From assembly GCF_020911925.1 (NCBI RefSeq), contig NZ_CP087134.1, positions 868,001 to 932,000 on the forward strand: a stretch of 64,000 nucleotides of DNA, written 5' to 3'. The notes below the pieces were generated by a model that was not told the DNA's origin, ran no database searches, and saw only the letters and a program-made list of their open reading frames with translations. Both the position numbers and the translations under genes were made by a program. This document shows, piece by piece, positions 53,241 through 62,521 of this stretch (position 1 is its first letter; every line of letters starts with the position of its first letter). Source of the stretch: Flavobacterium cupriresistens (GTDB lineage: Bacteria > Bacteroidota > Bacteroidia > Flavobacteriales > Flavobacteriaceae).

Positions 53241-56003
53241 TTATTTCTTGATGAATTTTTTAGTAACTCTTTTTTGACCGCTGTTGAATTCGATAGTATA
53301 GATCCCGGCATTTAATTTACTTACATCAATAGGATTATTAGACAATTGACCTGAGCCAATCTGTTGCCCTAAAGCATTTGTAATTTTAAAAGTAACTCCG
53401 CTTTTCGCTATTGAAGAAACATTTAGTTCCTTATCAGTAGGATTCGGATATAAATCAAATTCGGAGCCTGGTGCATTTACTTCTCCAACCAATTCATTAA
53501 TAAAAAAAGATCCTGAATCTGTAATGTTTACGGAATAATCTTCCACTTGTCCATTAGAAAAAGATTCACAAGCAGTTGGAATACCATTGTATTTCATAGA
53601 GACTCTCAATCTTGTTATTCCCAAAGTTGCTGTTGCAGGAATTCTAAAAGATGCTTGAATAAAACTCATTTTAGAAATGGATTTTGTCCACACAGTTTCT
53701 CCTGCATCAGAGAAATCACCATCCTGATTATAATCAATAAATACAGCATAACCTTCTTTATTAGTATTAAGTCTGGATGTCCATGATGGTGTGATTGTAA
53801 TTGAACAATATGCTCCTTGTCTAACATTGGTAGAAATCTCTGTAAATTTTTCATAACCGGCTGTTCCTGTTGAAGTATTACTAATTGTTCCAAATACTAC
53901 TTTACCAATTCTCTCCGCTTCGGCACTTTCTCCTTTAGAAACACAGTAGCCCTCAGTTGCAATAACATCTATCACATTACTTTCCGCAGAAACATTTCCT
54001 GCCGCATCTTTGGCTTTTACAGAAAAGCGGTAAGCAGTCTGAGCTGTCAGTCCGATTACCTTATAATTTGTTGCAGTAGTAGTTCCTTTTAACGTAGTAC
54101 CCTCGTAAACATCATATCCAGTAACAGCAACATTATCTGTAGAAGCTGTCCAGGTTAAGTTCGCTGTTGTTTCTGTTATTCCAAAAGCTGCCAAAGAAGC
54201 TGGTGCTGTAGGAGGCGCTGTGTCTCTTAAATCTACATAAGCCTCTCCAACCCCAACTGCATAAAATGCATTTGTTGTTGCAATAACCTCTGCAGAATTT
54301 GCTCCGTACAAATCAATAGCCGATTGAATTCCGAAAGTTCTTGCATTTGCAAAAGTAGCATTCGCTGTTAAATAAACACTTTCTAAACGGTATGCAATTT
54401 TTTCAGCCTTCTCTATTGTTATTCCGACAACATCGTAAGCACTTCCAATATCATTTGTCCCCGATTTACCAATAGAAAGAATATAAAACCAGTGATTTAA
54501 TACTCCTGAATTGGTATGTACACCGCAGTAATCATTACTCCTTTGCGGGCTGAAACAATTTACTGATACCCAATTAGTTCCTTTGTAAGTATCCGGCTGT
54601 CTTTCAGACTTTGGATCACTCATAGAACGTAAAGCCAAATGACCGTCTCTTTTTTCTATATCTTCTCCAATCAACCAAGTCGATTTTACTGGAGTTGTAT
54701 GATACTCAATACAAGCCCCCCAGATATCAGAGAAACCTTCGTTCATCGCACCTGATTCTTTCTGGTAGGCCAAATTAGCCGTATGCTCACAAACTGCATG
54801 ACCAATTTCATGCCCCGCAACATCCAATGAAGTCAGAATATCGAATCCTCCCGCCCCGGAACCGTCCCCATAAGTCATAACAGTTCCGTTCCAGTATGCA
54901 TTATTATTGTCAGCATAACCCGCTGCAATTAAGTTATAATGCACATAACTTTTAATTTTTGCTCCTGCATTATCATAACTATTTCTTCCGTGTACGGCGG
55001 ACCAGTAATCATACGTCTTTTCGGCTCCCCAATGCGCATCCAATGCACCATCGTCTTTGTTTGCATTAGCGTACTCAGCCGCTGTCCAGTTATTATCTGC
55101 ATCTGTAAAATCAGTTTCTGGGTACGTTGCCGTTCTTGAAGAGTTGTACGTCTGAATTCCGTTTCCTCGTGTTCCGTCAAGCAAAATATAAGAAAACTCG
55201 TTTAAGGTTGTTTCAATGGTTTGTGCTGCGTTATAACGTGTTGCTGCATTACCGGAAACCACTACCCTTTTTGAATTTGAACTATAATCTTTAACAGCAG
55301 CTTTCGATTTTCCATGGCTATACTCACCAAGATGTTTTATTGTTGCGTTATAAAACAAAGCCTGTCCTGTTGCGGCGTCAATATACAAATCACCACGACT
55401 TAACGGGTTTGTTGCATAGATGTCAAATTTGTAGGCCAAACGAACTTTATCTGTAGTTCTTTCTTTTCCTTGGTTTTCCATATCCGGCAAGAAAACCAAC
55501 TCTCCTTTTGGCTTCTCATAATTCATTGCGGCAGCATCCTTCGGAGAATCCCACAAATACGTCTTTGCTCCGGTATGTACAACCGCTCTGTTAAAAGCTT
55601 CTTGCGCAGAAAGTGTCGGTTTAATTCTTGCATTTACAATCTTGTAAAATTCACCATTCATGGATTCCAGTCTTCCCTTTTTTGAGTGTAAAGAATAATT
55701 CGCAAATTCTACTTTAATTCCCTGTTCATACAACTGAAATTTATCATGCGTAAAACCTTCACGATCCGATTCGCTTTTAACTTTTGCAAAGGATTGATTG
55801 TCCCTTAAAGCCAGTTGCTCTTTAAATACTTTTTCTGCGTCAGCACTTTTATAAGTCGACATTTTACTGAAAGTAATTAAACTTGGTACTCCGTTCTCAG
55901 ATAAACTTTTCTGACTGATTCTTTTATCTTTCTCCTGAGCTACTCCGGATAATGAAAATGCAACAACTGTCATTGTAACAATTTTGGATAAAATACGTTT
56001 CAT
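53241..56003 (-). CDS. M4 (thermolysin-type) metallopeptidase with T9SS tail, copy 2
   Basis: A 920-residue paralogue of the copy-1 protease with the same domain order: signal (MKRILSKIVTMTVVAFSLSG), propeptide, M4 domain with HEIGH and NEGFSDIWG, FN3 domain, GEVED domain (IDYNQDGDFSDAGETVW) and T9SS sorting domain (LYPNPTDKELNVSSI). The active-site residues are kept. Differences cluster in the FN3-GEVED joint and catalytic-domain surface (for example EHTANL for YTANL), so the two copies may differ in substrate. The start is ATG 56003. Confidence 0.93.
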   Translation of the reverse strand: MKRILSKIVTMTVVAFSLSGVAQEKDKRISQKSLSENGVPSLITFSKMSTYKSADAEKVFKEQLALRDNQSFAKVKSESDREGFTHDKFQLYEQGIKVEFANYSLHSKKGRLESMNGEFYKIVNARIKPTLSAQEAFNRAVVHTGAKTYLWDSPKDAAAMNYEKPKGELVFLPDMENQGKERTTDKVRLAYKFDIYATNPLSRGDLYIDAATGQALFYNATIKHLGEYSHGKSKAAVKDYSSNSKRVVVSGNAATRYNAAQTIETTLNEFSYILLDGTRGNGIQTYNSSRTATYPETDFTDADNNWTAAEYANANKDDGALDAHWGAEKTYDYWSAVHGRNSYDNAGAKIKSYVHYNLIAAGYADNNNAYWNGTVMTYGDGSGAGGFDILTSLDVAGHEIGHAVCEHTANLAYQKESGAMNEGFSDIWGACIEYHTTPVKSTWLIGEDIEKRDGHLALRSMSDPKSERQPDTYKGTNWVSVNCFSPQRSNDYCGVHTNSGVLNHWFYILSIGKSGTNDIGSAYDVVGITIEKAEKIAYRLESVYLTANATFANARTFGIQSAIDLYGANSAEVIATTNAFYAVGVGEAYVDLRDTAPPTAPASLAAFGITETTANLTWTASTDNVAVTGYDVYEGTTLKGTTTATNYKVIGLTAQTAYRFSVKAKDAAGNVSAESNVIDVIATEGYCVSKGESAEAERIGKVVFGTISNTSTGTAGYEKFTEISTNVRQGAYCSITITPSWTSRLNTNKEGYAVFIDYNQDGDFSDAGETVWTKSISKMSFIQASFRIPATATLGITRLRVSMKYNGIPTACESFSNGQVEDYSVNITDSGSFFINELVGEVNAPGSEFDLYPNPTDKELNVSSIAKSGVTFKITNALGQQIGSGQLSNNPIDVSKLNAGIYTIEFNSGQKRVTKKFIKK

Positions 56004-56581
56004 AAGCAATATTTTTTAATTGGTTAAAAATTCACAAATCACTTTGTAAGATTTGCTTTATAAAAGTAATTATTTTCGTACGTAAAATAATTATTATTTA
56101 TATTTTTAAACAAATCACACCTTTAAATCTCTAAAAAAAGGAAAGAAACTAAGTGTAAATAATACCTTACAAAATAATTTATTACTTAATTGACAACTAA
56201 CAATTTATAAAAAGTGACATGTGTTTTTCATTTTTAAAAATATAAGAATATTAAAACAAAGTGTTTTGAGCTGATTTTATGATTTAAAAAAAAACAGAAT
56301 TTGACTCCGTCTTTCAATTTTTCAAAATAAATCTTAGAATAAACCTTTAAATTAATTGGATTGGCGTTTATTAATGATCTTGCTTTTTGAGAAGATCAAT
56401 ATCAATTTGTCAATCCATTACAACGCAAACCCACTACTGATTTCATCCTTTTTGGTAAACAAACAGCAGAACGTTTTCTCTCCACTATTTTTAAAATATG
56501 TTTTTTAGAAAATTCTTCTCCCCACTGATGATTATCAATTTATCTTCTTTATTTTTGTTCTTCTACACGAAAGAAAATAAA
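56004..56581. other. Non-coding region between M4 copy 2 and phosphatase
   Basis: About 580 A/T-rich bases. The left part (56030-56345) is the duplicated upstream region shared with M4 copy 1. The rest contains an inverted phrase around 56358-56367 and 56410-56420 (TTGGATTG and CAATCCA), but no gene or clear promoter. Confidence 0.5.
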
Positions 56582-57316
56582 ATGCGAACATTTGTTATTG
56601 GTGACATACACGGAGGTTTACTTGCACTTGAACAGGTGTTGAGTAAAGCTAAGGTTACTCAAAATGATACTCTTATATTTTTAGGCGATTATGTCGATGG
56701 ATGGAGTCATTCAACTCAGGTAATCGATTTTTTAATTGACCTTAAAAAGAAACAAAAATGCATTTGCATCAGAGGCAATCATGATCAGTTGGCTTTAGAC
56801 TGGCTAGAAAACAGACATGAGGAATTTGATGAGGAAATGTGGTATAAACATGGCGGAAAAGCTACTGTTGAAGGATATGCTGTTCTTTCTGAAGAACGAA
56901 AAGAAGAACATATCGCTTTTTTGACATCGCTGCAGGATTTTTATCTGGATACTGAAAACCGATTATTCATACACGCCGGATATACCAATCTAAGTGGTGT
57001 AACCTATGAATTTTTCTCCAAATTATTCTATTGGGACCGAACACTTTGGGAAACCGCACTTTCTTTAGATCCAAATTTGAAACCCGACGATTTATACTAT
57101 CCAAAACGATTAACCGTTTACAAAGAAGTATACATCGGTCATACACCGGTAACGCGAATTGGAGAAACCGTTCCCGTACAGAGAGCCTGCGTATGGAACC
57201 TTGATACAGGCGCCGCCTTCAAAGGTTCGCTGACTATAATGGATGTTGATACCAAGGAATTCTGGCAAAGTGATCCGTTAAACGAACTGTATTCTAACGA
57301 AAAGGGTAGGAATTAA
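56582..57316 (+). CDS. Metallophosphoesterase (serine/threonine phosphatase-like)
   Basis: A 244-residue cytoplasmic protein. I start at the ATG 56582 giving MRTFVIGDIHGG; the longer open frame would add an artificial hydrophobic start. Metal ligands of the family are seen in GDIHGG (about 7-12), LIFLGDYVDGWS, CIRGNHDQLALDW, and YIGHTPV with the final metal His. It is of the PrpA/Ser-Thr phosphatase type, possibly a diadenosine tetraphosphate or protein phosphatase. It is followed after about 50 bases by an outer-membrane protein gene. Confidence 0.9.
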   Translation: MRTFVIGDIHGGLLALEQVLSKAKVTQNDTLIFLGDYVDGWSHSTQVIDFLIDLKKKQKCICIRGNHDQLALDWLENRHEEFDEEMWYKHGGKATVEGYAVLSEERKEEHIAFLTSLQDFYLDTENRLFIHAGYTNLSGVTYEFFSKLFYWDRTLWETALSLDPNLKPDDLYYPKRLTVYKEVYIGHTPVTRIGETVPVQRACVWNLDTGAAFKGSLTIMDVDTKEFWQSDPLNELYSNEKGRN

Positions 57317-57329
57317 ATCTGTAAATGGC

Positions 57330-57337
57330 TATTTTTG
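57330..57337 (+). promoter_or_regulatory. Putative -7 box (TATTTTTG) for the outer-membrane protein
   Basis: TATTTTTG fits TAnnTTTG and lies 28 bases before the ATG of the next gene. Confidence 0.45.
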
Positions 57338-57365
57338 CGCTTTAAAATAATTAATATATAAATTT

Positions 57366-57893
57366 ATGAAAAAGGTAATTACACTTTTGTTTCTGGTAAC
57401 AGTTGGAATCACACAGGCACAAGAAGCATTTAAAGGAAAAGGTGATGTGAAAGTTAATGTTGGTGCTAATTTACAAAATGGTGGTTCTGGTATTCAGGGT
57501 TCTGTAGATTTTGGATTGGGAGAGAATTTCTCGTTTGGTTTTGTTGCTAATTATTTATTAGGAGTAGACAACTTTTCAGGGTTTTACCACAATGATGTAA
57601 CGTTATACAATGATTCAAAAGCAGATTTCGGTGATCGTTTTGATGCTAAAGCAAGAATCAACGCTAACTTATCAAGCGTGATCGGTATTAAAGAATTAGA
57701 CGTTTATCCTGGACTAAGTTTAGGTTTACATAATTTTGGAGGTCATGTAGGAGGACGTTATTTCTTCACAGACGGATTTGGAGTATTTACAGAAGTTGGA
57801 TTTCCTATAGCGAAATACGGTAATAATAATGATCCTTTTTACAACTTAAACAATCAGACTACATTTAGCTTAGGAGCTTCTTTTAATCTATAG
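57366..57893 (+). CDS. Outer-membrane beta-barrel protein (probably DUF6646)
   Basis: A 175-residue protein with a signal peptide (MKKVITLLFLVTVGITQAQ) and about eight short beta strands with alternating hydrophobic residues (VKVNVGANLQ, GSVDFGLGENFSFGFVANYL, FGGHVGGRYFF, FSLGASFNL at the end). The terminal aromatic-rich strand fits a small outer-membrane barrel. This family is annotated as DUF6646 in related genomes as far as I recall; no function is known. Confidence 0.8.
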   Translation: MKKVITLLFLVTVGITQAQEAFKGKGDVKVNVGANLQNGGSGIQGSVDFGLGENFSFGFVANYLLGVDNFSGFYHNDVTLYNDSKADFGDRFDAKARINANLSSVIGIKELDVYPGLSLGLHNFGGHVGGRYFFTDGFGVFTEVGFPIAKYGNNNDPFYNLNNQTTFSLGASFNL

Positions 57894-57971
57894 TTTTGTT
57901 AAGGTTCTTGGAACAAAGGTGCTGAGGTACTAAGCTGCTAAGGCTCTAAGATTCTAAGATTGTTACAACTA

Positions 57972-57999
57972 AAAAAACCGTCCAAATGGACGGTTTTTT
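57972..57999. terminator. Bidirectional terminator between convergent genes
   Basis: Perfect 12-base arms 57972-57983 and 57988-57999 with a 4-base loop and A and T runs. Confidence 0.85.
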
Positions 58000-58056
58000 A
58001 GTATAAACTATTTTCTAAGATTTTCTCTGTACCTCTGCACCTTGCGAACTTAGCCT

Positions 58057-58710
58057 TTAAATCGCCATTTCAGGAATATCTCCCTCAATAATCAAATCAG
58101 CTTCGGTTGACGCAATGATATGTTCCACAGAAACGCCTGGCGCTCGTTCTAAGAGCTTAAATCCTTTTGGCGTCACTTCTAGAACCGCAAGCTCCGTAAC
58201 AACCTTTTTAACGCATCCTACACCTGTTAATGGCAAAGTACATTTTTTTAAGATTTTAGATTCGCCTGCTTTATTCACATGCATCATGGCTACGATGATG
58301 TTTTCGGCAGAAGCTACTAAATCCATAGCGCCTCCCATCCCTTTTACCATCTTGCCCGGAATCTTCCAATTGGCAATATCTCCATTTTCAGAAACTTCCA
58401 TCGCACCCAAAATAGTTAAATCTACTTTCTGACTGCGAATCATTCCAAAACTAAAAGCGGAATCAAAGAAACTCGCTCCCGGAAGTGTTGTAATGGTTTG
58501 TTTTCCTGCGTTAATGATATCGGCATCTTCTTCTCCCGCAAAAGGAAAAGGTCCCATACCCAGAACTCCATTTTCACTTTGAAACTCTACCGCAATATCT
58601 TCTCTGACGTAATTGGCAACCAAAGTCGGAATCCCGATACCCAGATTGACAAAATACCTGTCTTTTACTTCTTTAGCAATTCGTTTTGCTATATCTTCTT
58701 TTGTTAACAT
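58057..58710 (-). CDS. scoB: 3-oxoacid CoA-transferase, subunit B
   Basis: A 217-residue subunit. I start at the ATG 58710 (MLTKEDIAKRIAKEVKDRYF); the longer frame begins in repeat-like A/T DNA. The block with YFVNLGIGIPTLVANYV, the catalytic-type Glu in FQSENGVLGMGPFPF, and GAMDLVASA belong to CoA-transferase B chains. With subunit A it transfers CoA between succinyl-CoA and acetoacetate or related acids. It follows scoA at 147 bases on the same strand. Confidence 0.92.
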   Translation of the reverse strand: MLTKEDIAKRIAKEVKDRYFVNLGIGIPTLVANYVREDIAVEFQSENGVLGMGPFPFAGEEDADIINAGKQTITTLPGASFFDSAFSFGMIRSQKVDLTILGAMEVSENGDIANWKIPGKMVKGMGGAMDLVASAENIIVAMMHVNKAGESKILKKCTLPLTGVGCVKKVVTELAVLEVTPKGFKLLERAPGVSVEHIIASTEADLIIEGDIPEMAI

Positions 58711-58857
58711 ATGTCTTAAATGTATCAATTTAGTAATTAGATAATTTGGCAATTAGATAATTGGATAATTGGATAATGATTTACTGGTGCTGTCTAAACA
58801 ACGATTACATTTCTCAACTATCTCATGGACAAATTATCACATTTTCTAATTATCTAA

Positions 58858-59556
58858 TTATCTCTGTCTAACAGTACGTTGCTCTATACGTTTCTCAAAT
58901 TTCTCTCCTTGAAAAATACGTTGCACCATAATTCCCGGAATATGAATCTGATTAGGGTCTAATGTCCCAACGGGAACCAACTCCTCTACTTCTGCAATGG
59001 TAATTTTTCCGGCACCGGCCATGCATGCATTAAAATTTCTGGCAGTTCCTTTGAAGATCAGGTTTCCGGCTTCGTCGCCTTTCCATGCTTTTACAATGGC
59101 GAAATCTGCTTTGAAAGCTTCTTCCATAATATGCATTTTACCATTGAATTCGCGAACTTCTTTTCCTTCTGCTACTTCGGTTCCATAACCGGCAGGTGTA
59201 AAAAAAGCAGGAATTCCGGCTTGTGCTGCACGGGAACGTTCTGCAAGAGTTCCTTGTGGAATAAGTTCTACATCTAATTCACCCGAAAGCATTTGACGTT
59301 CGAACTCTGCATTTTCACCCACATAAGAAGAGATCATCTTTTTGATTTGCTTTTTTTGTAAAAGCAATCCAAGTCCAAAATCATCAACTCCTGCATTGTT
59401 TGAAATACAAGTTAAATCAGAAATTGTGGTCGCAACCAAAGCGGCGATTGTATTTTCAGGGATACCGCAAAGACCGAAACCACCAAACATAATCGTCATG
59501 CTGCTTTCAATTCCTTTTATTGCTTCCTGAACATTATTTACTTTTTTTGTAATCAT
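58858..59556 (-). CDS. scoA: 3-oxoacid CoA-transferase, subunit A
   Basis: A 232-residue subunit opening with the family block [20 protein letters not shown]. It continues with [38 protein letters not shown], and [20 protein letters not shown], and matches AtoD/ScoA along its length. It is first in a two-gene unit with scoB. The gap between them (58711-58857) has direct repeats of a TTAGATAATT phrase, but no terminator. Confidence 0.93.
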   Translation of the reverse strand: MITKKVNNVQEAIKGIESSMTIMFGGFGLCGIPENTIAALVATTISDLTCISNNAGVDDFGLGLLLQKKQIKKMISSYVGENAEFERQMLSGELDVELIPQGTLAERSRAAQAGIPAFFTPAGYGTEVAEGKEVREFNGKMHIMEEAFKADFAIVKAWKGDEAGNLIFKGTARNFNACMAGAGKITIAEVEELVPVGTLDPNQIHIPGIMVQRIFQGEKFEKRIEQRTVRQR

Positions 59557-59654
59557 AATAATTAGTCTTTTATTGACAAATAATTTTGATAAAAATACTA
59601 TATTCTTATCATATTATATCGATTTCGTAAAAAAATAAAACCATAGAACAAAAA

Positions 59655-59703
59655 AAATCCTTTTGTACTCTTTCCGGTTTGGAAAGCACAAAAGGATTTT
59701 TTT
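59655..59703 (-). terminator. Terminator of the PBP gene
   Basis: A long stem (AATCCTTTTGT-type arms around 59656-59667 and 59686-59697, extended inward by TTTCC/GGAAA) with flanking A and T runs, about 20 bases past the PBP stop on the reverse strand. Confidence 0.8.
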
Positions 59704-59722
59704 ATTATAAGAAAAAACCGGA

Positions 59723-62029
59723 CTACAATTCGAATTCGTCCGTGTTTTGATCTGTTTGTGTTGTATCTTTTACTACAGCAGGCCTACTATAACAATCTAC
59801 TTTTATAGAAAGATTAGCCGGACGTTCAAAATCAGATTTAGAAACCTGAAGCGTCGGATCGGCATAACAAAGTTTCATGAAATAACCCCAAACCGGTAAT
59901 GCTGCTGTTGCCCCTTGTCCGTAAGTCAAACTTTTGAAACGTGCTGAACGGTCTTCACAACCAACCCAAACTCCCGTTACTAAATTTGGAACCATTCCCA
60001 TAAACCAACCATCAGACTGGTTTTGTGTTGTTCCTGTTTTACCCGCAATCGGGTTTCTGAACATATAAGGATAACCTGTCCAACGATTATCACCACTTCC
60101 ACCGCCTTCTGTACGCAAACGCGCCCCTGAACCGGTTTCTGTAACTCCTTGCAGTAATTTGATTACCGCAAAAGCAATATCTTTATTTAAAACGTCGTGT
60201 GATTCCGGAATTGGTTCGTAAATAACCTCTCCGCTTTTATTTTCAATACGACTTAAAAACTGTGGTTTTACATAAACTCCCTGATTGGCAAAGGTACTGT
60301 AAGCAGCAACCATATCTTCAACTGTAATATCTACCGCTCCCAATGCGATAGAAGGTTGTACAGGAATCTCTGTTTTTACACCTAATTTTTTCGTTAATTC
60401 TACAACTGCCTCAGGTCCGGTTCTGTCAATTAATTTCGCAGAAACCGTATTAATAGAATTCGCCAAACCTTGTTTTAAAGTAACCATTCCACGGTATCTG
60501 TTGTCCGAATTTCTTGGTTCCCAATCTGCCGTTACGTGGTGACGCCCTTTGTGAATCATGAATGGTCCATCTAGTATAGAATCACAAGGAGACATATTTA
60601 ATTGTTCGATAGCAGTAGCGTAAACAAAAGGTTTAAAAGTAGACCCAACTTGTCTGGCTCCCTGCCCTACGTGATCGTATTGGAAATATTTATAATTAAT
60701 TCCACCAACCCACGCTTTAATATTTCCGGTTTGAGGCTCCATCGCCATTACACCAGCTTGTAAAAAATGCTTGTAATAACGAATAGAATCCATTGGAGTC
60801 ATGATCGTATCGCGCTCACCTTTCCAGGTAAATATGCGCATTTTTGTTTTTACTTTGAATGAGCTGATAATATCCTCCTCACTTTTATCCAGGTCTTTCA
60901 TGATCGCCCAACGAGTTGAGTTCTTCATGGCCTGCATCATAATTCGATCGGTTTCAGCCTGCGTAATATTTAAGAAAGGCGCGTTTTTGTTGTTTTTCAT
61001 CTCAATAAAAAACTGCTCCTGAAGGTTTTTCATGTGAGCCGAAACTGCTTCTTCTGCATATTGCTGCATTCTGGAATCGATCGTAGTGTAGATTTTCAAA
61101 CCATCTTTGTAGATATCGTAATCCGATCCGTCCGGTTTTTTATTCTCAGCAACCCATTTCTTCATGTAATCACGAAGATATTCTCTAAAGTAAGTAGCCG
61201 TTCCTTCGCGGTGGCTCTCCAGTTTAAATTTCAATGCAATTGGCAAAGCTTGTAATCTTACCTTCTCAGCAGAAGAAATCATCTTTGCTTTTTCCATCTG
61301 AGAAAGTACCACATTACGACGGTTTTTTACCCCTTCCGGATTTCTAACCGGATTGTAAAGCCCTGAATTTTTGAACATTCCAACTAAGATAGCCGATTCG
61401 TCCATAGTTAAATCTTTCGGGTCTTTAGAAAAGTAAGTTTGCGCTGCAGAACTCACTCCAACAGAGTAATTTCCGAAGTCGTAAACGTTACAATACATCG
61501 CCAAAATTTCATTTTTGGTATATTGTCTTTCCAAGCGAATGGCAATAATCCACTCTTTTATTTTTTGTACAATCCTGAAAGGCAAAAACTTAGACCCTTC
61601 ACCATGAAACAATTGTTTAGCTAATTGTTGTGTTAATGTACTCGCTCCACCGTTTGTCCCTAAAGTAAAAACAGCTCTTAATGTCCCACGTCCATCAATT
61701 CCGGAGTGATCGTAAAAACGGGCATCTTCGGTAGCCACCAAAGCTTCTACCAAACTTTTCGGTAAATCAGAATATTTAAGTTGTGATCTGTTGGTTTTAA
61801 AATACTTTCCAATCACCACTCCGTCAGACGAAATGATTTCTGTTGCCAAATTAGAATCCGGGTTTTCTAAATCTTCAAAAGAAGGCATTGACCCAAATAA
61901 TCCCCATGAAGCAAATAGGAAAAAGGCCAGAACACCTAATAAACTATAAGCAAAAATTCTCCAGAATTTCTTTTTGTAGTAATTAATATCTTTAGTGTTG
62001 TTGGTTGCATTGTTTTTTTTAGTAGCCAT
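59723..62029 (-). CDS. Class A penicillin-binding protein (PBP1A-like)
   Basis: A 768-residue bifunctional peptidoglycan synthase: one N-terminal membrane helix (about 26-46), a GT51 transglycosylase domain with VEALVATEDARFYDHSGID and GASTLTQQLAKQLFHG (about 95-150), and a transpeptidase domain with the nucleophile motif VGSTFKPF, SxN as ANSINTVSAK, and KTG as AGKTGTTQNQSDGW. It builds and crosslinks the cell wall at the periplasmic face. It is 12 bases downstream of gldH in a ricT-gldH-PBP run. Confidence 0.94.
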   Translation of the reverse strand: MATKKNNATNNTKDINYYKKKFWRIFAYSLLGVLAFFLFASWGLFGSMPSFEDLENPDSNLATEIISSDGVVIGKYFKTNRSQLKYSDLPKSLVEALVATEDARFYDHSGIDGRGTLRAVFTLGTNGGASTLTQQLAKQLFHGEGSKFLPFRIVQKIKEWIIAIRLERQYTKNEILAMYCNVYDFGNYSVGVSSAAQTYFSKDPKDLTMDESAILVGMFKNSGLYNPVRNPEGVKNRRNVVLSQMEKAKMISSAEKVRLQALPIALKFKLESHREGTATYFREYLRDYMKKWVAENKKPDGSDYDIYKDGLKIYTTIDSRMQQYAEEAVSAHMKNLQEQFFIEMKNNKNAPFLNITQAETDRIMMQAMKNSTRWAIMKDLDKSEEDIISSFKVKTKMRIFTWKGERDTIMTPMDSIRYYKHFLQAGVMAMEPQTGNIKAWVGGINYKYFQYDHVGQGARQVGSTFKPFVYATAIEQLNMSPCDSILDGPFMIHKGRHHVTADWEPRNSDNRYRGMVTLKQGLANSINTVSAKLIDRTGPEAVVELTKKLGVKTEIPVQPSIALGAVDITVEDMVAAYSTFANQGVYVKPQFLSRIENKSGEVIYEPIPESHDVLNKDIAFAVIKLLQGVTETGSGARLRTEGGGSGDNRWTGYPYMFRNPIAGKTGTTQNQSDGWFMGMVPNLVTGVWVGCEDRSARFKSLTYGQGATAALPVWGYFMKLCYADPTLQVSKSDFERPANLSIKVDCYSRPAVVKDTTQTDQNTDEFEL

Positions 62030-62041
62030 AAATATATTCGT

Positions 62042-62521
62042 CTAATCTTTTTGTTCTATTCTAAAACCTACGTCTGTAATACCTTCTAAAGTCTGAACAC
62101 CAGGAATTTTACCTGATTCTCTAACCGCTTGTTTGATATGTACTTTGTACTTTCCTCTAAACTTTACATCTTCTTTGTAAAACAGTTTACTTTCTTTAAT
62201 GTCTGTAAAACCGTTTCCTAATAATGTCCCATCCGGATTTGCCATTTGGTACTCTAAGGTATCCACTTTCGTGAATCCGCTTGGGGTTTCAATAGCAACA
62301 ATTAAAAACAAATTATTGAAAGGATAATTGTTATTGTCTCTCAAATTCACAAACAAATTGTACTTTTTGGTAGAATCTAAAACTGGCAAATTGAAGGTAA
62401 CCACACTGTCTTTATGCCAGGCACTGCCGACAGATTTATACTCATCAAATACTCTTTTTTTATCACAGGAAAAAAGAAGAATGGCAACCAAAAGTAGAAT
62501 ACCGCTATTTTTTATTCTCAT
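62042..62521 (-). CDS. gldH: Gliding motility lipoprotein GldH
   Basis: A 159-residue lipoprotein (signal MRIKNSGILLLVAILLFSCD with lipid Cys about 19) carrying the GldH pattern: VFDEYKSVGSAWHKDSVVTF, then KKYNLFVNLRDNNNYPFNNL, and the end RESGKIPGVQTLEGITDVGF. GldH is needed for gliding motility in Flavobacterium; its position between ricT and a PBP is the conserved one. Its start overlaps the upstream gene by 17 bases. Confidence 0.93.
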   Translation of the reverse strand: MRIKNSGILLLVAILLFSCDKKRVFDEYKSVGSAWHKDSVVTFNLPVLDSTKKYNLFVNLRDNNNYPFNNLFLIVAIETPSGFTKVDTLEYQMANPDGTLLGNGFTDIKESKLFYKEDVKFRGKYKVHIKQAVRESGKIPGVQTLEGITDVGFRIEQKD

